DNA from: Streptomyces rhizoryzae
GTDB taxonomy: Bacteria; Actinomycetota; Actinomycetes; Streptomycetales; Streptomycetaceae
Direction of reading: 5' to 3'
DNA: 64,000 nt
Assembly: GCF_023155275.1 (NCBI RefSeq)
Contig: NZ_JALMUV010000028.1
Coordinates: 39,596-103,595, forward strand
A program made the position numbers and the translations under genes. Under the pieces are notes generated by a model. That model searched no databases and had not been told where the DNA came from. It saw only the letters and a program-made list of their open reading frames with translations. The number at the start of each line of letters is the position of its first letter. Position 1 is the first letter of the stretch. Positions 25,224-34,339 of the stretch are shown in pieces.

Positions 25224-25835
25224 TCAGCCCCGGCGGACCGCCACCGCCAGATAGCGGGCGTCCTCGTCGACGTACCGCACGAGGTCCCAGCCGGCGGTGG
25301 CCAGCAGGGGCCGGAGGTTGGGCTCCGCCCGCAGGTCGCCCGGGGTGAGCGGGTGGCCCTTGCGCGCGGCGAGGGCGGCCCGCCCGACGGGGTGGAAGAG
25401 CGCGAGCCGGCCGCCGGGGCGGACCACCCGGGCCAGTTCCGCCAGTCCGGCCGCCGAGTCCGGCAGGTGGGAGATCAGGCCGGCGGCGAACACGGCGTCC
25501 AGGGCGGCCGGGGGCAGCGGCAGCCGGGTCACGTCGGCGCGCAGCAGGGCCGCGCAGGCGCCGCGGCCGGCGCGTACGGCGGCCGCCAGCATCTCCGGGG
25601 TGAGATCGGCGCCCAGGACCGTCCCGTGCGCTCCCACGGCCGTTCTGAGGGCCGGAAGGGCGCGTCCGGTGCCGCAGCCGGCGTCCAGTACCCGCTGGCC
25701 CTCCCGCAGCCCGAGCGCGGCCACCCCGGCGGCGTAGGCGGGCCCGTCGTCGGGGAACTTGGCGTCCCAGCCGGCGGCGCGGGGGCCGAAGAACGCCCGG
25801 ACCTCGTCCGGCTTGCTGGTCTGCGGACCGGTCAT
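25224..25835 (-). CDS. Class I SAM-dependent methyltransferase
   Basis: A 203-residue methyltransferase. SAM motif I is VLDAGCGTG, followed by motif II ADLTPEMLAAA and a post-motif LARVVRPGGRLALFHP. The fold matches the Methyltransf_11/UbiE-like group; the acceptor is unknown. Its ATG overlaps the stop of the upstream permease gene in an ATGA quartet, so it is translationally coupled to the NCS1 permease. This suggests action on the permease substrate or a product of it, though that is inference. Confidence 0.88.
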   Translation of the reverse strand: MTGPQTSKPDEVRAFFGPRAAGWDAKFPDDGPAYAAGVAALGLREGQRVLDAGCGTGRALPALRTAVGAHGTVLGADLTPEMLAAAVRAGRGACAALLRADVTRLPLPPAALDAVFAAGLISHLPDSAAGLAELARVVRPGGRLALFHPVGRAALAARKGHPLTPGDLRAEPNLRPLLATAGWDLVRYVDEDARYLAVAVRRG

Positions 25836-27319
25836 CGGTCTCCTTCGCGGGTGGTGGGGCGGGACAGCGGGGCGGTGGCGGCGTACAGGACGCCCGCGAC
25901 GAGCAGGGCGGCCACCACACCGAGGTTCATGGCACCCAGGGTGCCGTGCGCGGCCCGGTCCGTCAGCAGGAAGCCGGTGACGCGGGCGATATGGGGGTCG
26001 GCGGAGGTGACCAGTCCGAGCCCGGTGGCGGTGGCGGCGGCGAGCGAGAGGACCGCGGGCCACCTCACGGCGGGCACCGCCGCGTCCGGCCCGGAACCGG
26101 TGCGGTGCTCGCGCCACCGCGCCACCAGGAAGACCGCCGTCCACGCGGCCATCGCCACGCCGACGACGGACAGGAACGCCTGGAAGGTGGCGAAGAAACC
26201 GGGCGAGACGAACAGCACGTACCAGCCGCCCAGCGCCATCAGCGCCCCGTCCACCAGCACCGCCAGCGGCCGGCGGACGGGCAGGCCCAGGGCCAGCAGC
26301 GCCATCCCCGAACTGTAGATGTCCATGATCGCACCGGAGGCGAAGCCCCCGATGGCGGTGAGCAGATAGGGCACCAGGAACCAGGTCGGCAGGGCCGCGG
26401 CGAGCGCGCCCACCGGGTCGGCGGCGGCCGCGGCGGCCAGCGCGGGGTCGCCGGCGTTCAGCAGCACGCCGAAGACCAGCAGCACCAGCGGGGCCAGCAC
26501 CCCGCCCAGCGTCGTCCAGCCGGTGATGGCGCGCCCGCTGGTGTCCCGGGGGAGGTAACGGCTGTAGTCCGCCCCGCAGTTGACCCACCCCAGGCCCAGC
26601 AGGGTCATCGCGAAGACCACGCCCCCGATGGCCGCGCCGAGGCCGCCCGGCCGCCCCTGGAACAGCGCCGCGGGGTGGATCCGCCCGGCCATCAGCACCA
26701 GGTAGGCGGCGGTCATCACGGTGATGGCGGCGGTCAGGTACTTCTGCACCTTCATCAGCAGCGCGTGCCCGTAGAGGCCCACGACCACCACCGAGACCGC
26801 GGTCACGGCGAAGCACAGGGCCTGCGCCCCGGTGGTCGGCGCGCGCCCGCCGGGCCGGGCGAACACCTCCGGCGAGACCCGCGCCAGGATGGCGGCCCCG
26901 CCCAGGGAGGACAGCGCGACCAGGACCGTCTCCCAGCCGACGTTGGAGACGTAACCGAACACCGCAGGCAGCTTGTTGCCCTGCCGGCCGAACACCGTCC
27001 GCCCCAGGGCCATGGTGGGCGCCCCGGTCCGCGCGCCGGCCACCGACACCAGGCCGACCAGGACGAACGACAGCACGTAGCCCACCGCCCCGGTGAGCAC
27101 CGCCTGCCAGGCATTGAGACCCAGGCCCATCACGTAGATCCCGTAGGCGATGCCCAGCAGCGACAGCCCGGAGGCGGCCCACGGCCAGAACAGGGACCGG
27201 GGCGTGCCGTAGCACTCGGAGTCCGGCACCGGCTCGATGCCGTGGCGCTCCACGCCGGTCGCGGGCGCCCCGGTGGACGTGGCGGGCCGCCGCGGGGCCC
27301 GTGCCTGCTGCTGCGTCAT
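25832..27319 (-). CDS. NCS1-family cytosine/purine permease
   Basis: A 495-residue membrane carrier with about 12 hydrophobic segments, of the nucleobase:cation symporter-1 family (cytosine, purines, allantoin, hydantoins or thiamine precursors). Diagnostic segments are GLGLNAWQAVLTGAVGYVLS near the first helices and LGWVNCGADYSRYLP in the middle. ATG at 27319 starts MTQQQARAP; GTG at 27337 is an alternative, and neither has a strong ribosome site. The coupled methyltransferase downstream is its only operon partner. It is divergent from the GTPase gene at 27577. Confidence 0.9.
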   Translation of the reverse strand: MTQQQARAPRRPATSTGAPATGVERHGIEPVPDSECYGTPRSLFWPWAASGLSLLGIAYGIYVMGLGLNAWQAVLTGAVGYVLSFVLVGLVSVAGARTGAPTMALGRTVFGRQGNKLPAVFGYVSNVGWETVLVALSSLGGAAILARVSPEVFARPGGRAPTTGAQALCFAVTAVSVVVVGLYGHALLMKVQKYLTAAITVMTAAYLVLMAGRIHPAALFQGRPGGLGAAIGGVVFAMTLLGLGWVNCGADYSRYLPRDTSGRAITGWTTLGGVLAPLVLLVFGVLLNAGDPALAAAAAADPVGALAAALPTWFLVPYLLTAIGGFASGAIMDIYSSGMALLALGLPVRRPLAVLVDGALMALGGWYVLFVSPGFFATFQAFLSVVGVAMAAWTAVFLVARWREHRTGSGPDAAVPAVRWPAVLSLAAATATGLGLVTSADPHIARVTGFLLTDRAAHGTLGAMNLGVVAALLVAGVLYAATAPLSRPTTREGDR

Positions 27320-27576
27320 GCGCACATCATTCCGCACGGCAGGCGGCCCCGGGGAACGGATGTGCGGCCGCCGGGCGGGGGCGTGCGGTGGCCGGAAACC
27401 GCCCCAACGCGCGGGTCCGGGGCGGCTTTCCCGAATCCGGGGACATCGCGATCAGCGGACGGTACGGTCCTCGCCATGGATTTCCGGACGGCACCCGGTG
27501 CCGCCTCCGGTCCCCTCGCTGTGCCCTGGAACCGCACCCGCGCCCCGCGGGCCCCGCACCCTGAAGGAGACGGCCG

Positions 27577-28191
27577 ATGAACGCCGTACAAGGGACCTCC
27601 CGGGACGCCGTCCCGGCCCGCCCCGCCGACGTGGCGCTCAAGGTGTTAGTGGCGGGCGGCTTCGGGGCGGGCAAGACCACCCTGGTGGGCGCGGTGAGCG
27701 AGATCCGCCCGCTGCGCACCGAGGAACGGCTCAGCGAGGTGGGCGAGGCGGTCGACGACACCGGGGGAGTGGAGGGCAAGACCACCACCACGGTGGCGAT
27801 GGATTTCGGCCGCATCACCATCCGGAGCGGGCTCTCCCTGTACCTCTTCGGCACCCCGGGCCAGGACCGCTTCTGGTTCCTGTGGGACGACCTGTCGGAG
27901 GGCGCGCTGGGCGCGGTGGTGCTGGCCGACACCCGGCGGCTGCCGGAGTGCTTCCCGGCCGTCGACTACTTCGAGCGCCGCGCCCTGCCGTTCGTGGTGG
28001 CCGTCAACTGCTTCCCCGGCTCCCGCTCCTACGGGGCGGACGAGGTCGCCCGCGCCCTGGACCTGGAGCGCGGCACGCCCGTCGTGCTGTGCGACGCGCG
28101 GGACCGCGACTCGGGCAAGGAGGTGCTGGTGCGGCTGGTCGAGCACGCCGGGCGGCTGCACACCGCCCGGCAGCCGTCCCCGGTGGGCTGA
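27577..28191 (+). CDS. Conservon D-type small GTP-binding protein (CvnD-like), contains a TTA codon
   Basis: A 204-residue Ras/MglA-like GTPase of the type encoded by Streptomyces conservons. The P-loop is GGFGAGKTT, switch II is FGTPGQDRFW and the base-recognition segment is VAVNCF. Conservons normally encode CvnA (sensor-kinase-like), B (roadblock), C (DUF742) and D (GTPase) together. Here D is alone, and a roadblock protein lies 640 bases downstream across an inverted gene. Leu24, just before the P-loop, is encoded by TTA, the rare codon read only by the bldA tRNA, so expression is probably tied to development. ATG has GAAGGAG seven bases upstream. Confidence 0.9.
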   Translation: MNAVQGTSRDAVPARPADVALKVLVAGGFGAGKTTLVGAVSEIRPLRTEERLSEVGEAVDDTGGVEGKTTTTVAMDFGRITIRSGLSLYLFGTPGQDRFWFLWDDLSEGALGAVVLADTRRLPECFPAVDYFERRALPFVVAVNCFPGSRSYGADEVARALDLERGTPVVLCDARDRDSGKEVLVRLVEHAGRLHTARQPSPVG

Positions 28192-28197
28192 CCGGGG

Positions 28198-28233
28198 CCG
28201 CCGGCCCGGATGCCGGGCAGGCCCGTCCGGCGG
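28198..28233. terminator. Hairpin between convergent genes
   Basis: CCGCCGG (28198-28204) pairs with CCGGCGG (28227-28233), enclosing a second small hairpin GCCCGG-ATG-CCGGGC. It lies between the convergent GTPase and flavoprotein genes. Confidence 0.5.
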
Positions 28234-28234
28234 C

Positions 28235-28663
28235 TCAGGCGGCGACGCCGGCGACCGCGACCACCTTGTCGATCCGCACCCGCACCACCAGTTCACCGGG
28301 GACGCCGTTGCGCGCGCCGTACTCCTCGGCGCGGTCCTCGCCCATGTAGCGGGCGCCGATCCGGGTCGCCCAGTGCCGGACGCTCGCCGGGTCGCCGCTC
28401 AGCTCCGCCCGGCCGTGCACGACGACGAACGAGAACGGCGGCCGCTCGTCGTCGACGCACAGCGCCACCCGGCCGTCGCGGGCGAGGTTGCGGCCCTTGA
28501 CGGTGCCCTCGCCCGTGGTGAACACCAGCTCGTCGCCGTCCAGGAGGAACCACACCGGGGCGAGGTGTGGACTGCCGTCGGACCGTACCGTCGCAACTTT
28601 TCCGGTACGGGTCCCCTCGGAAAGGAACGCCTGCCACGCGTCCTTCGTCATTCCCTGTGCCAT
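28235..28663 (-). CDS. Pyridoxamine 5'-phosphate oxidase-like (PPOX) flavin/F420 protein
   Basis: A 142-residue split-barrel protein. KVATVRSDGSPHLAPVWFLLDGDELVF and GRNLARDGRVALCVDDERPP match the PPOX-class, F420-dependent subgroup frequent in actinobacteria, which typically reduces or binds small redox substrates. ATG at 28663 has GAGGA about seven bases upstream. It is inverted between two conservon-type genes. The cofactor assignment is by family, not seen in sequence. Confidence 0.85.
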   Translation of the reverse strand: MAQGMTKDAWQAFLSEGTRTGKVATVRSDGSPHLAPVWFLLDGDELVFTTGEGTVKGRNLARDGRVALCVDDERPPFSFVVVHGRAELSGDPASVRHWATRIGARYMGEDRAEEYGARNGVPGELVVRVRIDKVVAVAGVAA

Positions 28664-28829
28664 GCCGCCATCCTCGCCGCGGGCCGGACGCCGCGGCGGG
28701 TGGCACGCCGGGGTGCGGAGCCGCTTGCCGAGACGGCGGAGGTGGGACAGGCTGGCACGGCAGCCCGCCGACGGGCTGCCAACTGCCGTCCGGCCGGGCG
28801 TGCGGACGGGGATACGGGGAGGAAGCGGC

Positions 28830-29249
28830 ATGGCACTGAGCAGCGGACTCGACTGGCTGCTGGACGACCTGACCAAACGGGTGGAAGAAGTACGGCACGC
28901 CCTGGTGCTGTCCAACGACGGGCTGGTGACCGGCGCGAGCCAGGGGCTGGAGCGGGAGGACGCCGAGCACCTCGCGGCGGTCGCCTCCGGACTGCACAGC
29001 CTGGCGAAGGGATCGGCACTCCACTTCCGGGTCGGGCGGGTGCGCCAGACCATGGTCGAGTTCGACGACGGGGTGCTGTTCGTGACGGCGGCGGGGGACG
29101 GCAGCTGCCTGTGCGTGCTGGCCGGCGCCGACGCCGACATGGGACAGATCGCGTACGAGATGACGCTGTTGGTCAACCGCGTCGGCGAGCACCTCGGCGT
29201 CGCGGCCCGCCGGCCGGAGAGTTATCCACAGGCGCACGGCGGCCGTTGA
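28830..29249 (+). CDS. Roadblock/LC7-domain protein (CvnB-like)
   Basis: A 139-residue roadblock/LC7 protein. LDWLLDDLTKRVEEVRHALVLSNDGLV and the GLHSLAKGSALHFRVG segment are typical of conservon B proteins, which act as partners or GTPase-activating proteins for CvnD. ATG at 28830 has GGGGAGGAAG five bases upstream. It probably works with the GTPase at 27577 although the two are separated by an inverted gene. CvnA and CvnC homologues are absent here. The 3' end contains TTATCCACA (29222-29230), an isolated DnaA-box-like match. Confidence 0.9.
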   Translation: MALSSGLDWLLDDLTKRVEEVRHALVLSNDGLVTGASQGLEREDAEHLAAVASGLHSLAKGSALHFRVGRVRQTMVEFDDGVLFVTAAGDGSCLCVLAGADADMGQIAYEMTLLVNRVGEHLGVAARRPESYPQAHGGR

Positions 29250-29276
29250 CGCGCTGTCACAGCCTGCGGCTATGGT
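29246..29276 (+). promoter_or_regulatory. Promoter of the DUF6397 gene
   Basis: TTGACG (29246-29251) and TATGGT (29271-29276) are 19 bases apart and overlap the stop codon of the roadblock gene. Spacing is slightly long. Confidence 0.4.
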
Positions 29277-29322
29277 CGTAACCGTCAGTGATCGACGGTG
29301 ATCGAGTTGCAGGGGGAACACC

Positions 29323-30228
29323 ATGACCGTGACAGTGCTGAGCGATGGACGGCGGACGCTCTCGACGGGGCACGCCGCACGCCAACTGGAGCTGCGCACC
29401 GGCGAGTTCGAGCTCGCCGTCCAGCTCGAAGAGGTACGGACCGTCCCGGCCGCGCCCGACCGCCGGCCGGGCCGCGCCGGACCGCCCGCCCGGCGCCGGG
29501 TGCCGGCTGAGGAGGTCGCCCGGCTCCAGGCCGAACGGGGCTTCCCCGAGGCCCTGCGGGAGCGCGTCCGCACCGTCACCACCAATGAGGCGGCGGCGAT
29601 GCTGGGGATCGGGCCCGGCCGGGCGCTCCGGCTCACCCGGGCCGGCTGCGTGGCGCCCGTCCGCTTCTACGTGAACCGCTTCGGGGCCGTGGTGTGGCTC
29701 TACCTCGCCTCGGAGATCACCGCATTCGCCGACCGCGAACCGGAGTTGCTGCGGGGCGACACCCCGCCCGCGATGCGGGTGATGCTCAGCGGCGGGCAGG
29801 ACTGGCGGGGCCGCCAGTGGCGCAGCCGCCGGATCGCCCAGCTCATGGGCCAGGCCGACGACCCCTGGGAGACGGCCGCGGTGATCGCCGCCGTCCTGCC
29901 GCCGGAGGAACGGGCCTCGGTCGCCGAGGACGTGCGGGAGCGCGCCCTGCTGCGCCGGCTCCGGCCCACCCTCGCCACCGCCCTCACCGCGACGCCGGCG
30001 GCCCGGGAATCGTTCGAACGCGTCCTGACCGCCGAGGAGTTCGACGAGGTGCTCTGGTACCGCGTCAACCTCTCCCGCGCGCTGGAAACGGCCCGCCGCG
30101 AGGCGCCGGACCGGCTCCGCCCGGCGCCTGCGCCCCCGGTCGGCCGGCGCGCCGGCCATGTCCCCGAGGCCCGCAACAGCCCGGCGTGGCAGCGGGACCG
30201 GCCCGGCGGCGTCCCGGCTCGCGCATAG
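29323..30228 (+). CDS. DUF6397-like protein with DNA-binding-type helix region
   Basis: A 301-residue protein found mainly in Streptomyces. It has repeated helix-turn-helix-like segments: HAARQLELRTGEFELAVQLEEV near the N-terminus and TTNEAAAMLGIGPGRALRLTRAG in the middle, the latter resembling an excisionase/MerR-type winged helix. The C-terminal part is basic and Pro-rich. There is no membrane segment. ATG at 29323 follows GGGGGAA. A DNA-binding or regulatory role is inferred only from the helical segments. Confidence 0.75.
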   Translation: MTVTVLSDGRRTLSTGHAARQLELRTGEFELAVQLEEVRTVPAAPDRRPGRAGPPARRRVPAEEVARLQAERGFPEALRERVRTVTTNEAAAMLGIGPGRALRLTRAGCVAPVRFYVNRFGAVVWLYLASEITAFADREPELLRGDTPPAMRVMLSGGQDWRGRQWRSRRIAQLMGQADDPWETAAVIAAVLPPEERASVAEDVRERALLRRLRPTLATALTATPAARESFERVLTAEEFDEVLWYRVNLSRALETARREAPDRLRPAPAPPVGRRAGHVPEARNSPAWQRDRPGGVPARA

Positions 30229-30265
30229 CGGCGGGGCCGGCCGGCGTTCGGCGCGCCCGCCGCCC

Positions 30266-30511
30266 TCAGGGCCGGGGGCCCTCGGCGTCCGTGCGGGCGG
30301 AGACGGCGGCCCGGGCGATCGTCGACAGGGTCAGGGTGCGCTGGTCGTCGACGACGAGCCAGCCCTTCTCCAGCAGCGACTGGAGCAGCGGGCGCACCTC
30401 CTCGCCCAGCACGTCCGCGAGGTCGTCGTCGGTGGGCGGGGCGCCGGCCCGGTCGAGGGCGGCGAGGTGGCGCACCACGGCCTCCTCGCCCCTGGTGAGA
30501 GTGAAGTCCAT
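30266..30511 (-). CDS. Small winged-helix-like hypothetical protein
   Basis: An 81-residue soluble protein. LTRGEEAVVRHLAALDRAG and LLQSLLEKGWLVVDDQRTLTLS look like a single winged-helix fold with a beta wing, as in small transcription-factor-like proteins. I do not recognise a specific family. ATG at 30511. It lies convergent with the DUF6397 gene and 73 bases upstream of the end of tesB on the same strand. Confidence 0.6.
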   Translation of the reverse strand: MDFTLTRGEEAVVRHLAALDRAGAPPTDDDLADVLGEEVRPLLQSLLEKGWLVVDDQRTLTLSTIARAAVSARTDAEGPRP

Positions 30512-30584
30512 GGGCTGAGCGTAGGACGGGGCGCCGGCCGCCGCCCGTCACGGGGAGGTGCGCGCAGGGCGGCGGCGTGCCGGG

Positions 30585-31502
30585 TCAGGCCGTTTCGGCG
30601 GTGTCCCCGGCGTACGGCTTCTCCAGGCTGTGGCCCGGTTCGATGGGGCGCAGGAGCCCTTCCTGGACGACCGAGACCAGGAGCCGGCCCTCGCGGTCGT
30701 AGATGCGTCCGCGGGCCAGGCCGCGGCCGCCGGTGGCGATCGGCGACTCCTGGTCGTACAGGAACCACTCGTCGGCACGGAAGGGGCGGTGGAACCACAT
30801 GGCGTGGTCGAGGGAGGCCATGTCGAAGCCGCGCGGGCCCCACAGCGGCTCGATCGGGATGCGGACGGCGTCGAGGAGGGTCATGTCACTGGCGTAGGTC
30901 AGGGCGCAGGTGTGGACCAGCGGGTCGTCGCCCAGGGGGCCGACGGCGCGCATCCAGACCGCGCTGCGCGGCTCCGCGCCCTCGATCTCCTCGGGGGTCC
31001 AGCGCAGCCGCTCGACGTAGCGGATGTCGAACGGCTGGCGGCGGGCCATCCGCTCCAGCGCCTCGGGGAGGCCGCCCAGGTGGGCGCGGACCTCTTCCGC
31101 GACGTTCGGCAGGTCCTCCGGTGCGGGCACCTCGCCGCGCATCGGCAGTTGGTGTTCGAAGCCGGGCTCCGGCTTGTGGAAGGAGGCGGTGAGATTGAAG
31201 ATCGTACGGCCCTGCTGGACGGCGACGACCCGGCGGGTGGTGAAGGACCGCCCGTCGCGGACCCGCTCGACCTGGTACACGATCGGCACGCCCGGGCGGC
31301 CCGGGCGCAGGAAGTACGCGTGCAGCGAGTGGACCGGGCGGTCCCCTTCGGTGGTCCGCCCGGCGGCCACCAGCGCCTGCCCGGCGACCTGCCCGCCGAA
31401 GACCCGCTGGAGGCTCTCCTGGGGGCTGCGGCCCCGGAAGATGTTCACCTCGATCTGTTCGAGGTCCAGCAGATCGACCAGTTTCTCCGCCGGATTCGTC
31501 AT
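30585..31502 (-). CDS. tesB: Acyl-CoA thioesterase II (TesB)
   Basis: A 305-residue double-hotdog thioesterase that hydrolyses medium- and long-chain acyl-CoA. FRGRSPQESLQRVFGGQVAGQAL and VHSLHAYFLRPG are N-terminal hotdog hallmarks; the C-terminal repeat contains ASLDHAMWFHRPFRADEW and the catalytic-type Asp/Thr/Gln set. ATG at 31502 (MTNPAEKL) has GGAGGG about ten bases upstream. Length matches TesB. It is followed on the same strand by the small winged-helix gene and lies 52 bases downstream of the helicase. Confidence 0.93.
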   Translation of the reverse strand: MTNPAEKLVDLLDLEQIEVNIFRGRSPQESLQRVFGGQVAGQALVAAGRTTEGDRPVHSLHAYFLRPGRPGVPIVYQVERVRDGRSFTTRRVVAVQQGRTIFNLTASFHKPEPGFEHQLPMRGEVPAPEDLPNVAEEVRAHLGGLPEALERMARRQPFDIRYVERLRWTPEEIEGAEPRSAVWMRAVGPLGDDPLVHTCALTYASDMTLLDAVRIPIEPLWGPRGFDMASLDHAMWFHRPFRADEWFLYDQESPIATGGRGLARGRIYDREGRLLVSVVQEGLLRPIEPGHSLEKPYAGDTAETA

Positions 31503-31554
31503 GGCCGGTGGCCCTCCGTCGTCTCCTTCGGCGGCCTCGGGCGAAGCCGCCGCC

Positions 31555-34068
31555 TCACAACTGCCCCACATCGGTGACCCGCACCACCGCGCGGCCCTCC
31601 TCGTCGGAGGCGGCCAGGTCCACCTCGGCCGAGATGCCCCAGTCGTGGTCGCCGTTCGGATCCGCGAAGGTCTGCCGGACCTTCCACAGCCCGTGCTCCG
31701 GGTCCTCCTCGATCCGCAGGAGCTTCGGGCCGCGGGCGTCCGGCCCGGTGCCCAGGTCCTCGTACTCCTCCCAGTACGCGTCCATCGCCTCGCCCCAGGC
31801 GTCCGCGTCCCAGCCGGACTCGGCGTCCAGCTCGCCGAGCTCCTCGACCTTGTCCAGCGCCGCCAGTTCCACGCGGCGGAAGAGGGCGTTGCGGACCAGG
31901 ACGCGGAAGGCGCGGGCGTTGGCGGTGACCGGCCGGACCTGGTCGGCGCGCTCCGCCGCCTCCTCCGCGGTCTCCTCCTCCGGGTTGGCCAGCTGCTCCC
32001 ACTCGTCCAGCAGACTGGAGTCGACCTGGCGGACCATCTCGCCCAGCCAGGCGACGATGTCCTGGAAGTCCTCGGACTTCAGGTCGTCGGGGACGGTGTG
32101 GTCCAGCGCCTTGTACGCGCCGGCGAGGTAGCGCAGGACGATGCCCTCGGTGCGCGCCAGCTCGTAGTGGGAGGTGAACTCCGTGAAGGTCATGGCGCGT
32201 TCGTACATGTCGCGGATGACCGACTTCGGGGAGAGCGGGTGGTCGCCGACCCACGGGTGGCTCTTGCGGTAGAGGCCGTAGGCGTGCGACAGCAGCTCGT
32301 CCAGCGGCTTGGGGTACTCGACGTCCATGAGGCGCTCCATGCGCTCCTCGTACTCGACGCCGTCCGCCTTCATCTGCGCGACCGCCTCGCCCCGCGCCTT
32401 GTTCTGCTGGGCGGCCAGGATCTGCCGGGGGTCGTCGAGGGTGGACTCCACGACCGAGACCATGTCCAGGGCGTAGGAGGGCGACTCGGGGTCCAGGAGG
32501 TCGAAGGCGGCCAGCGCGAACGTCGACAGCGGCTGGTTGAGCGCGAAGTCCTGCTGGAGGTCGACGGTCAGGCGGACGATCCGGCCCTCCGCGTCCGGCT
32601 CCGGCAGCCGCTCGACGATGCCGCCGTCCACGAGGGAGCGGTAGATCGCGATCGCCCGCCGGATGTGCCGCAGCTGGTTCCGGCGCGGCTCGTGGTTGTC
32701 CTCCAGCAGCCGCCGCATCGCCTCGAAGGCGTTGCCGGGCCGTGCGATCACCGACAGCAGCATCGCGTGCGTCACCCGGAAGCGGGAGGTCAGCGGCTCG
32801 GGGTCGGAGGCGATGAGCTTCTCGAAGGTGTTCTCGTTCCAGTTGACGAAGCCCTCCGGGGCCTTCTTGCGGACGACCTTGCGGCGCTTCTTGGGGTCGT
32901 CGCCGGCCTTCGCCAGCGCCTTCTCGTTCTCGATGACGTGCTCGGGGGCCTGGGCCACCACGAAGCCGGCGGTGTCGAAGCCGGCCCGCCCGGCGCGCCC
33001 GGCGATCTGGTGGAACTCCCGCGCCCGCAGGGTCCGCACCCGGCTGCCGTCGTACTTGGTCAGCGCGGTGAACAGCACCGTGCGGATGGGGACGTTCACG
33101 CCGACGCCGAGGGTGTCGGTACCGCAGATGACCTTGAGCAGACCGGCCTGCGCGAGCTTCTCCACCAGCCGGCGGTACTTGGGCAGCATGCCGGCGTGGT
33201 GCACGCCGATGCCGTGCCGGACGTACCGCGAGAGATTCCGCCCGAATTTCGTGGTGAAGCGGAAGTTCCCGATCAGCTTGGCGATCTCGTCCTTCTCGGC
33301 GCGGGTGCACATGTTGATGCTCATCAGCGCCTGCGCCCGCTCCACGGCGGCGGCCTGGGTGAAGTGCACGATGTAGACCGGCGACTGCCGGGTATCCAGC
33401 AGCTCGGTCAGCGTCTCCGTCAGCGGCGTGGTGCGGTACTCGTACGACAGCGGCACGGGCCGGGTCGCGGAGCGGACCACGGCCGTCGGGCGGCCGGTGC
33501 GCCGGGTGAGGTCCTCCTCGAAGCGGGAGACGTCGCCGAGCGTCGCCGACATCAGGACGAACTGGGCCTGCGGCAGCTCCAGCAGCGGGATCTGCCAGGC
33601 CCAGCCCCGGTCCGGTTCGGCGTAGAAGTGGAACTCGTCCATCACGACCTGGCCGATGTCGGCGTATTTGCCGTCACGCAGCGCTATCGAGGCGAGCACC
33701 TCGGCCGTGCAGCAGATCACCGGCGCGTCGGAGTTGACCGAGGCGTCGCCCGTGAGCATCCCGACGTTCTCGGTGCCGAAGAGCTTGCACAGGTCGAAGA
33801 ACTTCTCCGAGACCAGCGCCTTGATGGGCGCGGTGTAGAAGGTGACCTGGTCCTTGGCCAGCGCGGTGAAGTGCGCACCGGCCGCCACCAGGCTCTTTCC
33901 GGAACCGGTGGGGGTGGACAGGATGACGTTCGCCCCCGAGACCACTTCGATCAGCGCCTCCTCCTGGGCAGGGTAGAGCGAGATGCCCTGCTGTTCGGCC
34001 CAGCCCGAAAAGGCTTCGAAAAGGGCGTCGGGGTCGGCGTCGTTCGGGAGATGATCGATGAGGGTCAC
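31555..34068 (-). CDS. Ski2/DExH-box RNA helicase-like protein with DUF3516
   Basis: An 837-residue SF2 helicase. Motif I is STPTGSGKSLVAAG, the Walker B DExH box is MDEFHFYAEPDRG, motif III is SATLGD and motif VI is HQIAGRAGRAGFDTAG. About 400 residues of DUF3516 follow, as in actinobacterial Ski2/Mtr4-like helicases thought to act in RNA metabolism. GTG at 34068 (MTLIDHLP) was chosen because it starts the conserved N-terminus just before the Q-motif-like YPAQEEALIEV; the ribosome site is weak. It is divergent from the membrane hydrolase gene at 34340. Confidence 0.92.
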   Translation of the reverse strand: MTLIDHLPNDADPDALFEAFSGWAEQQGISLYPAQEEALIEVVSGANVILSTPTGSGKSLVAAGAHFTALAKDQVTFYTAPIKALVSEKFFDLCKLFGTENVGMLTGDASVNSDAPVICCTAEVLASIALRDGKYADIGQVVMDEFHFYAEPDRGWAWQIPLLELPQAQFVLMSATLGDVSRFEEDLTRRTGRPTAVVRSATRPVPLSYEYRTTPLTETLTELLDTRQSPVYIVHFTQAAAVERAQALMSINMCTRAEKDEIAKLIGNFRFTTKFGRNLSRYVRHGIGVHHAGMLPKYRRLVEKLAQAGLLKVICGTDTLGVGVNVPIRTVLFTALTKYDGSRVRTLRAREFHQIAGRAGRAGFDTAGFVVAQAPEHVIENEKALAKAGDDPKKRRKVVRKKAPEGFVNWNENTFEKLIASDPEPLTSRFRVTHAMLLSVIARPGNAFEAMRRLLEDNHEPRRNQLRHIRRAIAIYRSLVDGGIVERLPEPDAEGRIVRLTVDLQQDFALNQPLSTFALAAFDLLDPESPSYALDMVSVVESTLDDPRQILAAQQNKARGEAVAQMKADGVEYEERMERLMDVEYPKPLDELLSHAYGLYRKSHPWVGDHPLSPKSVIRDMYERAMTFTEFTSHYELARTEGIVLRYLAGAYKALDHTVPDDLKSEDFQDIVAWLGEMVRQVDSSLLDEWEQLANPEEETAEEAAERADQVRPVTANARAFRVLVRNALFRRVELAALDKVEELGELDAESGWDADAWGEAMDAYWEEYEDLGTGPDARGPKLLRIEEDPEHGLWKVRQTFADPNGDHDWGISAEVDLAASDEEGRAVVRVTDVGQL

Positions 34069-34339
34069 GCCCCCATACTGCCTGCCTTCGGCCCGGATCC
34101 GGGAACCGGTGCTCCGGATGGAGATCAACCGGAGACCAACGGCGACCGGACGGACCCGCCCCGCGGCCCCGCCCGCCAGGCGTCCGCACCCGCCGCGCAC
34201 GGCCGGGCGCGCAGGGTGCCCGCCCCGTCCGCCGCCCTGGCGGCCGCCCGCCACCCGTTCCCCGGGCGGAGATCATCTAACGCTACGCTGTGTCGCCGAC
34301 CGGACGACAGAAGCGCAGAACAAGGGGTGGGGAACGACC

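Noticed and set aside
29222..29230. TTATCCACA, a DnaA-box match
   Set aside because: Single copy inside the roadblock coding sequence; no cluster, no dnaA or dnaN nearby, so not an origin.
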